Shown in pieces: positions 13,932-21,977 of a stretch of DNA of 21,977 nt. A program made the position numbers and the translations under genes. Each line of letters begins with the position of its first letter. The first letter of the stretch is position 1. The DNA lies in the NCBI GenBank assembly GCA_927910885.1, contig CAKMOD010000011.1, positions 1 to 21,977 on the forward strand, written 5' to 3'. Below the pieces are notes generated by a model, which was given only the letters and a program-made list of their open reading frames with translations, ran no database searches and was not told the origin of the DNA. This DNA is from an uncultured Prevotella sp. Lineage in GTDB: Bacteria; Bacteroidota; Bacteroidia; Bacteroidales; Bacteroidaceae.

Positions 13932-16355
13932 TTAGAATGGCAAACCAATCGCTAAGTGGAAGGCTTGTGCATCCTTAAATTTAGATATGTTATAGAAGCC
14001 TGTTTTACCAGTGTCATAAGGTACGTGTAATCCAAGTCCCCAATCAAGACGAATCATAAAATAGCCAATATCGTAGCGTAGACCAACTCCCGTACCGAGT
14101 GCCATTTCATTTAATACATTCTTTATTTTGAAATGTCCTTCTGGACGACCATCGTCGTAGTGCATTGTCCACACATTACCAGCATCGAGGAAAACTGCTC
14201 CGTAGAGTGAACCCATAAGGTGAGGACGATATTCAAGGTTGAATTGCAGTTTAATATCACCTGTTTGCTCTACGTATGAACGTCGACGCTGCGTTGAGCG
14301 ATAACGTCCTGGACCTATTTGTCGGGCATTAAACGCACGGATACTATTAGCTCCACCCACATAGAATTGTTCAGTATAAGGTGCAAAACGACTATTACCA
14401 TAAGCCCATAGCGTACCCAAATTGACGTGGGCAGCAACACCACTCTTCTCTCCTATGCTCCATACTTTTGTAAGATTGGCATCAACTTTGAAAAATTGTG
14501 CGTATGGATTTTTAAAAAGTTTCTTTTCTTTTTCACTCCAACGTCTGCCGAACGCCGCATATCCTGCAGATAAGATATTAGATGCTTCACTAACTGTTAC
14601 CCATGCCTTGATAGGACTCTTATAATGAGCTGGACTCATAAAGGTATATTGAAACATCATCTTTGGTATGAACTGGTCTGCCAATGATACTTCAAGATAT
14701 GGAACACTATCTATCAGTTCAAGATAGCGATCAGTCACCTTGTGCATATACTCATAAGTCAATGTCAACGGAGAGAACGAATAACTATTACGTTCGTTTG
14801 GTTGCCATTGATAAGTCAACTCGCCGGATACAACGTGGCGTTTGAAATACTTAGAACGATTCAATACATCTACAGAAGCTTTAAGCGTAGTTGATGGTGT
14901 CGTATAATAAGTGCGAGGACCTTTTGGAATATAAACAAGTCCCTTCTCTGCAGCTTCTGCACTCTTTCTCTCTTCGCGTTCCCAACGCTTTCGTGGTGGT
15001 GTAACGAATGGATTAACAAGGCGAGGAAACTGTAAACTGGCTTCAGCACCATACTCGTAGTTATTCAATCCAAGACGGTCATTACCATTATCATCAGTGC
15101 TTGCAGACCATTCATAAGAGCCATGTATGCGCAGGTTAAGTTTTTCACCGCCACGGAATGCATTACGCTTCGTTAGACCGATGATGCCTTCTGGACCATA
15201 TCTTCCACTGGTCTTTCCCTTACCATAAGCCTCAATATAAAAATCATAAGGCTTATCAAAGACACAATTAATTGTCATGTCTAAGACATTACACGTATCG
15301 GTAGTGTCACGAGGAGTGAATGTAAAGTTCGTGGCAGCAAATAATCCACTGCTATTCAACTGTTGCTGACTCTTTTCAAACAATTCATTATTGTAAATAG
15401 TACCAGGCCATATCTTTAAGTCATTGGCTATTGCACGTAGGCGAAGCGGCATGTGCGAACCATTATAATTCACAATGACATCACGGAAACGCTTGTGCTG
15501 AGTAAGAGAATCTATGAACTGACGCTGTAGGTTGATGTTAATGGTTCCTATTGTCCATTTTCTCAATACTTTATCACTTACTGAATCCGCCATCTGCAGA
15601 CGAATAGAAGCTAAGCCATAAGCCTTCGTTGTGTCAGCAAGATAACTTGCATCGTTATTCTGATAATAATAATAACCATTATTACGGAACAAATCAGTTA
15701 TTCGCTTACGTTCTTGTTCAAGTGTTGCTACATCAAAAGCATCTCCCTTGCGGATAATTGCTTTATCAAGATTGGTTCTTATCAAACTATCTGCTGAAGG
15801 TGGAAAGTTGGTGTATTGTACGCTATCGAGCAACCACAGACGTCCCATATCAACAGCATACTGTAAGCGCATCTTCTTTGGATTACTCTGTGCAAGCTTC
15901 TCATAGCTTATCTTTCCATTGAAATAGCCACGTTTACGTAAGAGGTTCTCACCCACCGTTACACGTAAGTCTGGTGTTGTTGAACTCATCAATACTGGTG
16001 AAGAACCAAACGCACGTACTAACCAACGACTGAATGCTGTAGTGTCTTGTGAAAAAGCATTCCATATCCATAAACCTACAGGGAAAGGAGAGCGAACACT
16101 GGGACTGCCCAACCAAGCAGCGTTAGGCTTAGTTGCAAGTACTAAGTCTAATTCTTCTTTCACATCATTATAATGCTGATTTGATTGGTAATTACTGTAT
16201 TTTGTTGATTCCATACCTGTATATAAGTATTCACCATCAGGGATGGCTGAAGTCGTACTACAGGCTGCAAGGATGAATAAGAATGCCATAAAAACAAATA
16301 GTTTTATGACTCTTTTTCTACTTACTGAACTTATATGATTATTATTTCTTTTCAT
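13932..16355 (-). CDS. tamL: TamL, lipidated BamA/TamA-family outer membrane protein
   Basis: An 807-residue member of the Omp85 superfamily. The N-terminus has a hydrophobic segment ending in a lipobox (FILAAC, Cys-32), so the protein should be lipidated; this distinguishes Bacteroidota TamL from proteobacterial TamA. POTRA-like repeats follow (about 130-390; KRGYFNGKISYE, FRNNGYYYYQ, LNSSGLFAATNFTF). A C-terminal 16-strand barrel (about 400-807) contains the loop-6 signature GGANSIRAFNARQIGPG (about 664-680) and ends in FHLAIGLPF with the terminal aromatic of a beta-signal. With TamB it forms the translocation and assembly module for outer-membrane proteins. The gene starts inside the end of tamB (14-nt overlap), so the two are translated from one transcript. 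Confidence 0.9.
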   Translation of the reverse strand: MKRNNNHISSVSRKRVIKLFVFMAFLFILAACSTTSAIPDGEYLYTGMESTKYSNYQSNQHYNDVKEELDLVLATKPNAAWLGSPSVRSPFPVGLWIWNAFSQDTTAFSRWLVRAFGSSPVLMSSTTPDLRVTVGENLLRKRGYFNGKISYEKLAQSNPKKMRLQYAVDMGRLWLLDSVQYTNFPPSADSLIRTNLDKAIIRKGDAFDVATLEQERKRITDLFRNNGYYYYQNNDASYLADTTKAYGLASIRLQMADSVSDKVLRKWTIGTININLQRQFIDSLTQHKRFRDVIVNYNGSHMPLRLRAIANDLKIWPGTIYNNELFEKSQQQLNSSGLFAATNFTFTPRDTTDTCNVLDMTINCVFDKPYDFYIEAYGKGKTSGRYGPEGIIGLTKRNAFRGGEKLNLRIHGSYEWSASTDDNGNDRLGLNNYEYGAEASLQFPRLVNPFVTPPRKRWEREERKSAEAAEKGLVYIPKGPRTYYTTPSTTLKASVDVLNRSKYFKRHVVSGELTYQWQPNERNSYSFSPLTLTYEYMHKVTDRYLELIDSVPYLEVSLADQFIPKMMFQYTFMSPAHYKSPIKAWVTVSEASNILSAGYAAFGRRWSEKEKKLFKNPYAQFFKVDANLTKVWSIGEKSGVAAHVNLGTLWAYGNSRFAPYTEQFYVGGANSIRAFNARQIGPGRYRSTQRRRSYVEQTGDIKLQFNLEYRPHLMGSLYGAVFLDAGNVWTMHYDDGRPEGHFKIKNVLNEMALGTGVGLRYDIGYFMIRLDWGLGLHVPYDTGKTGFYNISKFKDAQAFHLAIGLPF

Positions 16356-19300
16356 TTACAAAGTTGATTAATGTGTCGCGTTTAGGCTTCTCTGTCTGTG
16401 GCTTTACCACAGAATTATCCTCTTTGAATCGGAAAATATCCTTGAAATGGCGTAACTTACGGCGCCACATGAAGCCAGCTCCAAACTCACTCAAGTTACC
16501 TTCTAACCAATCGTATGCCTCACGCTCATAATAGAGTTTCAAATACTTTGTCTCTTTCTGATTAAGACGGTACTCAAGTGAGAAGTTATCAAAGTAAGCA
16601 CCATTATCTTCAGAGAACTGTGAGCCTGTAGAAACTCTTCCACCCATGATAATACGTAGGCGATTATTCCACAAACGTTTTGAGAACTTGAAGGTATAGT
16701 CGGTGTGTAAGTTACCATTCACATCGGCAGCACTTTCCATATTGGCTGTTAAGTCGAGCCCCATAGAGTTGAGTGCCTTTCCCGTGATAGAGTTAACCTG
16801 TGTCTGTAAGAAGCCTGCCAATGCACCACTCATGGCCGTATTGGCACTCGCAGAGTTATCACCATCAAAGTACATACCCGATGCCAACATCGTAACTGCA
16901 AGTTTTGAACGTTCCTCAACACTCTTGATATTAAGAATATTCTGCATCTCTTGATCCTCTGGAGCAGTGATGATAAACTCAACTCCAGGTTTAGGGAATT
17001 GCTTGCTAAGGCTTACACCACATTCAAAATCAACGATTTTACCTTCCCCAGAACCACTGGATACACTTGTTCTAACTTCTTCTGTTGCCGTAATATTTAG
17101 TGTAGGCTTCATCGGATCACCAGTAAATTCGAGATAACTTCCATCTTTAATGTTGAAAGTGCGGAGTGGAATAACTGGCAGAGAGTATTTCATCTTACCA
17201 TCACTCAACGTATATCTTCCACGAACCTGCACACCATTTGTTGGGTCATAGTTCAAAAGTAGATTGCCACCACCAACGAAGTCGACATAATTAGACTGGT
17301 CAGCATTCAACGCACAGAAGACATGTGCTTGCTCATCTATATCTACACTAAGAGCCATTGTAAAGCCCATAATATCTGGACGTTTAATAACATCAATTGT
17401 AGAATCATTGAAGTTAGTAAACTGAACAAGGTCTTTTAATTCATCATCAGTAGTTAGTGTACCATCACGTACCACGTATGTAACATCCGTACTACCCAGA
17501 ACATCAAGTTTACCAGTTAACTGTAAATTGCTCAAAAGTCCATTTATTCGTCCTGAGAAGTCAACAAAAGCCTTTCCATAAACTTCTGAACGAGGATTTT
17601 TCTTCGCATCAATAATTTGGAAGTCCTTAGCTCTCATTTGCGCATCAAGCTTCATCTTGTCCAGATCTGAGAAGTCTAAGTATCCTGATATGTCAAGTGA
17701 TGAACCATTACTTGCAAATAGCTCAAAGTTCTCAAACTGAATATGGCTATTACGTATTTGAACAGGATCATCCGCGAAGCGCATCTTTATACCGTATGGA
17801 ACACTCACCAAGTAAGACGAATCAAGATAAACTTCACCATTAATATCCAACTTCTTCATCGGACCTTTTACTGTTAACGTTCCTTCTCCTACTCCATCGA
17901 GTCCTACAATTTGGTCAGGAACAAAGCCATTGACGTAATTCAGTGGGAAACGATTCATCTCTAAAGTAGCATCAAGTTCTCCAGCCCCTTCACTGTTATA
18001 GGTTCCCGAAAGTACACCTACTTCCTTTCCGTTCTGTGTTATGATACCATCCACATAGTGAGAACCGTCTCCCTTAGGCATATAAACAAACTGTGTACCC
18101 ACATCTCCCATTGGACTATTCTCATAAACAAGCTTCTTAATAGTCATATCGCTTGATATCGTGAGTTCCTTTTCAGTCTGAACAAGGTGATAGTCACCGT
18201 CCAACATACCAGATAACTTCGGAGCAAATGGTAAGACTTCAAACAAGTTACCTAACTCAAAGTGGTTCATTGAGAGTGTAACATTTTGTAATGAAGTAGG
18301 ATCATTATCTTCTGTTGATATGAGCATACCAGTTCCGTCAGCTGCTTCCAGACGAAGATTGGCAGATAGACGACGGTCACGACCAATATAGATATAGTTG
18401 GAATCGTTAACTGTAAATGACTTATAACCTAAGATTGACTGAGGAGAAATGATTGAAAGTTGTATTCCCCTACCTTTCATAGCTGCTTGCATAGCTAAGT
18501 CAAAGCCTTTCTTTCCCTTATTATCAAGGATGGTTGCATGTGTCTGCAAGCCATGTTCATAAAGTGCACCTTGCAAATATCCGTGATAAGGATAAGCGTT
18601 CTTAGGATTATTTATTACAGATAGTGTATAGTTCAACTGTCCATCAATACTGGTAAGGTCAGCTCTGATACTGTCTAAATAAATATCATTATATACCAAA
18701 GAGTCAATATTTATCTGTCCATCAAGTCCCTTTGTAGGAGATGATGTTAGATTAATATCAGCCTGACTAAAGGCATAACCATCTTGTGCTAACAAGTTAG
18801 AGAATAAGTTGTCACGTCCACTTCGAAGAGTAAAGTGTCCTGTAGGCAACTGACGAAGTATTGCAGATTGGTCAATACGACGATTAGTCAATTGTTCACG
18901 AACAATCTTATAAATCCTCGTTCCACTTTCTGTCAATTGATTAACACTACTGTTAAACGCTGTACTGAGACGGAAATCTCCACCATTCAAAACTGCATGA
19001 ACAGTATCACGACGACTCATAAGGTCGATGTTTACATCTCCGGGAGCATAGGTGCGGTCTTTATCTGTAACGCGAAGGTCTCCTATCAAACCACGAACAT
19101 TCATGTCATCTTTTCCAGACATTGCAAACGAGGTATTAGTAGAGAAACTTGTTGACATAGCTTTGTCAACGACTCCCAACTGATAAAGGTCTATGCGTGG
19201 GAATACTCCATTTATAGAGCCTTCAATTTGTTCACCTCGCATAGTAGCGTCAAGATTGAATTGACCTACTGCTAATGGTATACGCTCTCCCTTACGCTGT

Positions 19301-21465
19301 TCGCTTAGTAATAGATTTCCTATATTTCCGCTTACAGCATAGTTCTTTTTCATATCAGAGCGTAGCGTAATATCAGCATCTGCAGAGGTTATATAATGCT
19401 TATCTATAAATCCAAATGCTTGTAAGTTAGCTTCAGATAGATTTCCTTTTACGTGAGTTTCAAGGCTACCAGAGTGTACATCAGCTCGTACGTCGAAGTT
19501 ACCAGCTGCAAGAAGTTGACTCTTCTTTCCTCCCTCTTGCAAAAGACGGAACGAACGAAGTGGACCACTAACATGATGATTGTCCTTCATATCCGAGCGT
19601 ACATCAACATCAGCCCATGTAGAGACTACATATCTCTGATCCATAACTCCCATAGCGTGTAAGTCAACACGACGTAGCCAGCCACGAAGATGACCATCTA
19701 CAAGTTTTGTGTTTACTCTGCCTTTATAGGTAAAGTCACCACCCAACATTCGATTCGTACTCTTCACGTGAGCAGACAGTTGCTCTCCTCGCTTTGATAT
19801 ATCACCATTCAAACCATCCAATACATAGTTGCCATATTTGAAACTACGAATACTAAGACTTAGATTTGTAGATGATTTCGGACTTAAGAAATCAGTTCCA
19901 CGACCTTGTGTCTTTATACTTCCCGAGAAGGCTGACAATCCCATATTAGGTAAGAAACGCTGAACTGGAAAAGCTGTAGCATCTGCTGTAAGACGATAAA
20001 GTTCTGTAGCAGTATTATATGCACCATTCAAACGAATTCGACCACCACCTTGTGTCAACTGTATATTACCAGTATAAAGCGTTTTACGTACGTGAATATC
20101 TCCGTTTATTCCTACTCCCTGTGGGAAAGATATTGTCTTACGCACATCGTGTGGCAGTAGCTTGGATACAAAACTAAGATTATTGGCTGTTCCTTTTAGT
20201 TTTAAGTCACTACGAAGATAATCAGCACCAGACATCATGTCAGCAATCCAACCTGTTCCTGTTAGGTCGAAGTAACCTGGCATAGCCAAGCGAAGCTGTT
20301 TGAATGCAGCTGAACGAAGATTTCCTTCCAGTTGTCCTTTTACGATAATTCGTTGATTAGGAATTGCTTGATAGATATTCTTTGGAACAGAAGTTAAGAA
20401 TGGACGTAAGTCTTCCAGTCGTAAAAATCCATCTAATTGAGTAGATATCTGGCCAGGATTCTTATCTGCAAAAGCATTCATATCCATCATAAAACGTCCT
20501 GAAAGCTCTGTATTAGGTAGTCGGAAATACATATCAGGCAGATTGATACTTGTAGAATCCATAGAGAAGGGTCCACGGAAATCCTTTACTATCAGTCCAC
20601 TTTTTTCCTTCATATTGGCTGTTCGAACACGTAATCGAATCTTTGGAGCAGCATATAGGAAAGAATCTAACCCCAGATTAACATCTTGCATGGTTATATG
20701 TGCAGCATCAAAGCCTGAACTTGCATGTCGCACATAATTTTGGTCAAAACTAAATTCACCGCCTTGCCAATCAACGTTTGCAACCTTGTATATGTTGTCA
20801 TGTAGTAGGAGTTCCGTTCCCGTAGCCATTGCCTTCTTGAAGTTAGCACGAACGCTCATTGTATCTCCAGGCATGTGAAGACGGAAATCTGTTTTTGTAA
20901 GATTAAGTTTATCAATATTGATACGCCAAAGTGGTTTCTGTTTATTAGGATCGTCGGGTACGGTATCACCCAATGCAATATCTATCCATCCGCCTTCAAT
21001 ATCTGCTTTGTTTACACGAATAGAATCGCCAACAAGGTTAACCGCATGGCTAACAATATGCAACCGTTGCAAATCACCACGAACACGAAGATCACCGATA
21101 AAGTTAACCGTATTTGCTTTTAGTTTTGTAAATGTCAGCTCATTTACTTCTACCCTACTTTTAAGTAATGGCAATAAGTCTACATTTGCCACTAAACGAT
21201 GTACGTCTGCCACCGTATCTTTCTTATTAGGAATAGAATCATTCGGGCGAAGCATCTTCAGACCATCTAACTGAAGATCTAATGGAAAAGAAAGATTGAT
21301 CCGTTCGATGCTTACTTCCATTCCTGTTTTATCAGAAACATAGGCTGTCACACGTTTTACAGCCCAATTTTGAACGGGTGGACAATATAGTAAAGCGATA
21401 AGGATAAGAAACAGAATGACTGGTGTTGCAACAATAGCAATCAGCCATTTCAAGCTCCTTTTCAT
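16342..21465 (-). CDS. tamB: TamB, inner-membrane-anchored AsmA/DUF490 protein
   Basis: A protein of about 1,707 residues that bridges inner and outer membranes with a long beta-taco groove. It works with TamL and, by analogy with other TamB/AsmA-like proteins, may move phospholipids or help outer-membrane proteins fold. One N-terminal transmembrane helix (about 6-27, LIAIVATPVILFLILIALLY) is followed by AsmA-like sequence (VKRVTAYVSDKTGMEVSIE), long repetitive beta-strand regions with recurrent DIDVRSDMKxNxxVSG-type units (about 600-760), and a C-terminal TamB/DUF490 domain (about 1200-1640; FTGDPMKPTLNITATEEV). Start choice: ATG at 21465 gives MKRSLKW as in relatives; in-frame ATG at 21483 and TTG at 21489 are alternatives and add 6-8 residues. 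The order tamB then tamL, overlapping, is typical of the phylum. Confidence 0.92.
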   Translation of the reverse strand: MKRSLKWLIAIVATPVILFLILIALLYCPPVQNWAVKRVTAYVSDKTGMEVSIERINLSFPLDLQLDGLKMLRPNDSIPNKKDTVADVHRLVANVDLLPLLKSRVEVNELTFTKLKANTVNFIGDLRVRGDLQRLHIVSHAVNLVGDSIRVNKADIEGGWIDIALGDTVPDDPNKQKPLWRINIDKLNLTKTDFRLHMPGDTMSVRANFKKAMATGTELLLHDNIYKVANVDWQGGEFSFDQNYVRHASSGFDAAHITMQDVNLGLDSFLYAAPKIRLRVRTANMKEKSGLIVKDFRGPFSMDSTSINLPDMYFRLPNTELSGRFMMDMNAFADKNPGQISTQLDGFLRLEDLRPFLTSVPKNIYQAIPNQRIIVKGQLEGNLRSAAFKQLRLAMPGYFDLTGTGWIADMMSGADYLRSDLKLKGTANNLSFVSKLLPHDVRKTISFPQGVGINGDIHVRKTLYTGNIQLTQGGGRIRLNGAYNTATELYRLTADATAFPVQRFLPNMGLSAFSGSIKTQGRGTDFLSPKSSTNLSLSIRSFKYGNYVLDGLNGDISKRGEQLSAHVKSTNRMLGGDFTYKGRVNTKLVDGHLRGWLRRVDLHAMGVMDQRYVVSTWADVDVRSDMKDNHHVSGPLRSFRLLQEGGKKSQLLAAGNFDVRADVHSGSLETHVKGNLSEANLQAFGFIDKHYITSADADITLRSDMKKNYAVSGNIGNLLLSEQRKGERIPLAVGQFNLDATMRGEQIEGSINGVFPRIDLYQLGVVDKAMSTSFSTNTSFAMSGKDDMNVRGLIGDLRVTDKDRTYAPGDVNIDLMSRRDTVHAVLNGGDFRLSTAFNSSVNQLTESGTRIYKIVREQLTNRRIDQSAILRQLPTGHFTLRSGRDNLFSNLLAQDGYAFSQADINLTSSPTKGLDGQINIDSLVYNDIYLDSIRADLTSIDGQLNYTLSVINNPKNAYPYHGYLQGALYEHGLQTHATILDNKGKKGFDLAMQAAMKGRGIQLSIISPQSILGYKSFTVNDSNYIYIGRDRRLSANLRLEAADGTGMLISTEDNDPTSLQNVTLSMNHFELGNLFEVLPFAPKLSGMLDGDYHLVQTEKELTISSDMTIKKLVYENSPMGDVGTQFVYMPKGDGSHYVDGIITQNGKEVGVLSGTYNSEGAGELDATLEMNRFPLNYVNGFVPDQIVGLDGVGEGTLTVKGPMKKLDINGEVYLDSSYLVSVPYGIKMRFADDPVQIRNSHIQFENFELFASNGSSLDISGYLDFSDLDKMKLDAQMRAKDFQIIDAKKNPRSEVYGKAFVDFSGRINGLLSNLQLTGKLDVLGSTDVTYVVRDGTLTTDDELKDLVQFTNFNDSTIDVIKRPDIMGFTMALSVDIDEQAHVFCALNADQSNYVDFVGGGNLLLNYDPTNGVQVRGRYTLSDGKMKYSLPVIPLRTFNIKDGSYLEFTGDPMKPTLNITATEEVRTSVSSGSGEGKIVDFECGVSLSKQFPKPGVEFIITAPEDQEMQNILNIKSVEERSKLAVTMLASGMYFDGDNSASANTAMSGALAGFLQTQVNSITGKALNSMGLDLTANMESAADVNGNLHTDYTFKFSKRLWNNRLRIIMGGRVSTGSQFSEDNGAYFDNFSLEYRLNQKETKYLKLYYEREAYDWLEGNLSEFGAGFMWRRKLRHFKDIFRFKEDNSVVKPQTEKPKRDTLINFVNEKK

Positions 21466-21552
21466 GTTTATTATGTTAGTCATTGACAACTTTCTAAAGA
21501 TATATCCTTACTTGGGTAGGATTAATACGTTACTAAACTTAAATAATTAACT

Positions 21553-21561
21553 GCAAAGTAA
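21553..21561 (-). promoter_or_regulatory. Probable -7 element for the tamB-tamL operon
   Basis: On the minus strand this reads TTACTTTGC, one mismatch from TAnnTTTG plus C. It would start transcription near 21546, about 60-80 nt before the candidate tamB starts. No clear -33 box. Confidence 0.4.
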
Positions 21562-21908
21562 CACAAAAAAAATGGAATAGAAGAGTTTAAAAAGGTAAAA
21601 AAACAAAAAGTATAAAGAGATAAAATAGGGTTCTCCTGATTATTGTCTAATCGCCTTTCGTATTGCTTTAATAGAAAAACGGAAATTAGATATAAAACAA
21701 ACAAATAGCCAATATTGTTAATTAGTTTTTTTCCTTATATCTTCCTATACTAAAAACCGATTCATTATTATACCCCAAAAGTACAGATGTAGGGATGATA
21801 TTATATTTACAAAAAACTATAATAAACACATATAAATAATGATAAAAATGCTACCAAAAAGAAAGTCTACAACAAACAGTAAATCAGCTGGTTATAAAGA
21901 TGTTTTTT

Positions 21909-21977
21909 AAAAGGTGCTTAATTAGACTTCATAAAGACGCCCAATTGACTTGCAAAAGATGCCCTTTAAGCATGTTA
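21909..21977. repeat. 22-nt periodic array, family A, copy 2 (cut by window edge)
   Basis: The core GC occurs at 21916, 21939 and 21961 (23 and 22 nt apart) in units AAAGGTGCTTAATTAGACTT, AAAGACGCCCAATTGACTTG and AAAGATGCCCTTTAAGCATG. The first closely matches the unit at 13442-13463, and the last the unit at 13464-13485. The array continues past the right end. Confidence 0.65.

Larger units (their letters stand above)
21490..21977. other. AT-rich intergenic region upstream of tamB, running off the window
   Basis: A 488-nt region with the probable tamB promoter at its left and family A repeat units at its right end (from 21909). The 60-codon minus-strand frame at 21522-21704 overlaps the promoter, is very rich in Phe, Leu and Tyr, and looks like AT-rich chance. 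Nothing else was recognised between 21570 and 21900. Confidence 0.55.

Noticed and set aside
21522..21704. 60-codon minus-strand frame upstream of tamB
   Set aside because: Overlaps the probable tamB promoter; Phe/Leu/Tyr-rich composition as expected from AT-rich DNA.

Overview
The window looks like chromosome from a member of the Bacteroidota, most likely Prevotella or a close relative. The reasons are AT-rich intergenic DNA, several promoter elements of the Bacteroidetes TAnnTTTG type, genes mostly without strong Shine-Dalgarno sequences, and Bacteroidota-specific proteins: a lipidated TamA (TamL), a PorE-like type IX secretion lipoprotein, and an MG2/TonB-plug protein without a barrel. The genus is inferred from protein style and not proven.

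Left part (1-2700): a divergent promoter region, then lepA (elongation factor 4) and a Crp/Fnr-family regulator 28 nt downstream. As written, lepA carries a one-base deletion exactly before its GTPase P-loop. A very long hairpin (2569-2649) separates the regulator from a convergent gene. Middle-left (2729-8107): a minus-strand secreted protein (MG2-like, carboxypeptidase-regulatory-like and TonB-plug segments), a 650-nt divergent intergenic region with a 22-nt periodic repeat array, then mutS2. Middle (8217-13242): a PorE-like OmpA/TPR/propeller lipoprotein, an RsmF-like rRNA cytosine methyltransferase split in two by another apparent one-base deletion, and the dTMP/folate pair thyA and folA, which flank a 150-bp inverted-repeat (MITE-like) element. 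Right (13243-21977): a 690-nt intergenic region holding two terminators and two different 22-nt periodic arrays, then the minus-strand operon tamB-tamL (tamL overlaps tamB by 14 nt), then a repeat-bearing region running off the window.

The genes are mostly housekeeping: translation quality control (lepA, mutS2), rRNA modification, thymidylate and folate synthesis, and outer-membrane and secretion biogenesis (TamL/TamB, PorE-like). I see no phage, transposase, CRISPR, toxin-antitoxin or defence locus. The least explained signal is non-coding: degenerate arrays of about 22-nt imperfectly palindromic units, in two flavours, in three separate intergenic regions. Second are the two independent frame breaks, each fixed by adding one C, which point to sequence errors or to real gene inactivation.
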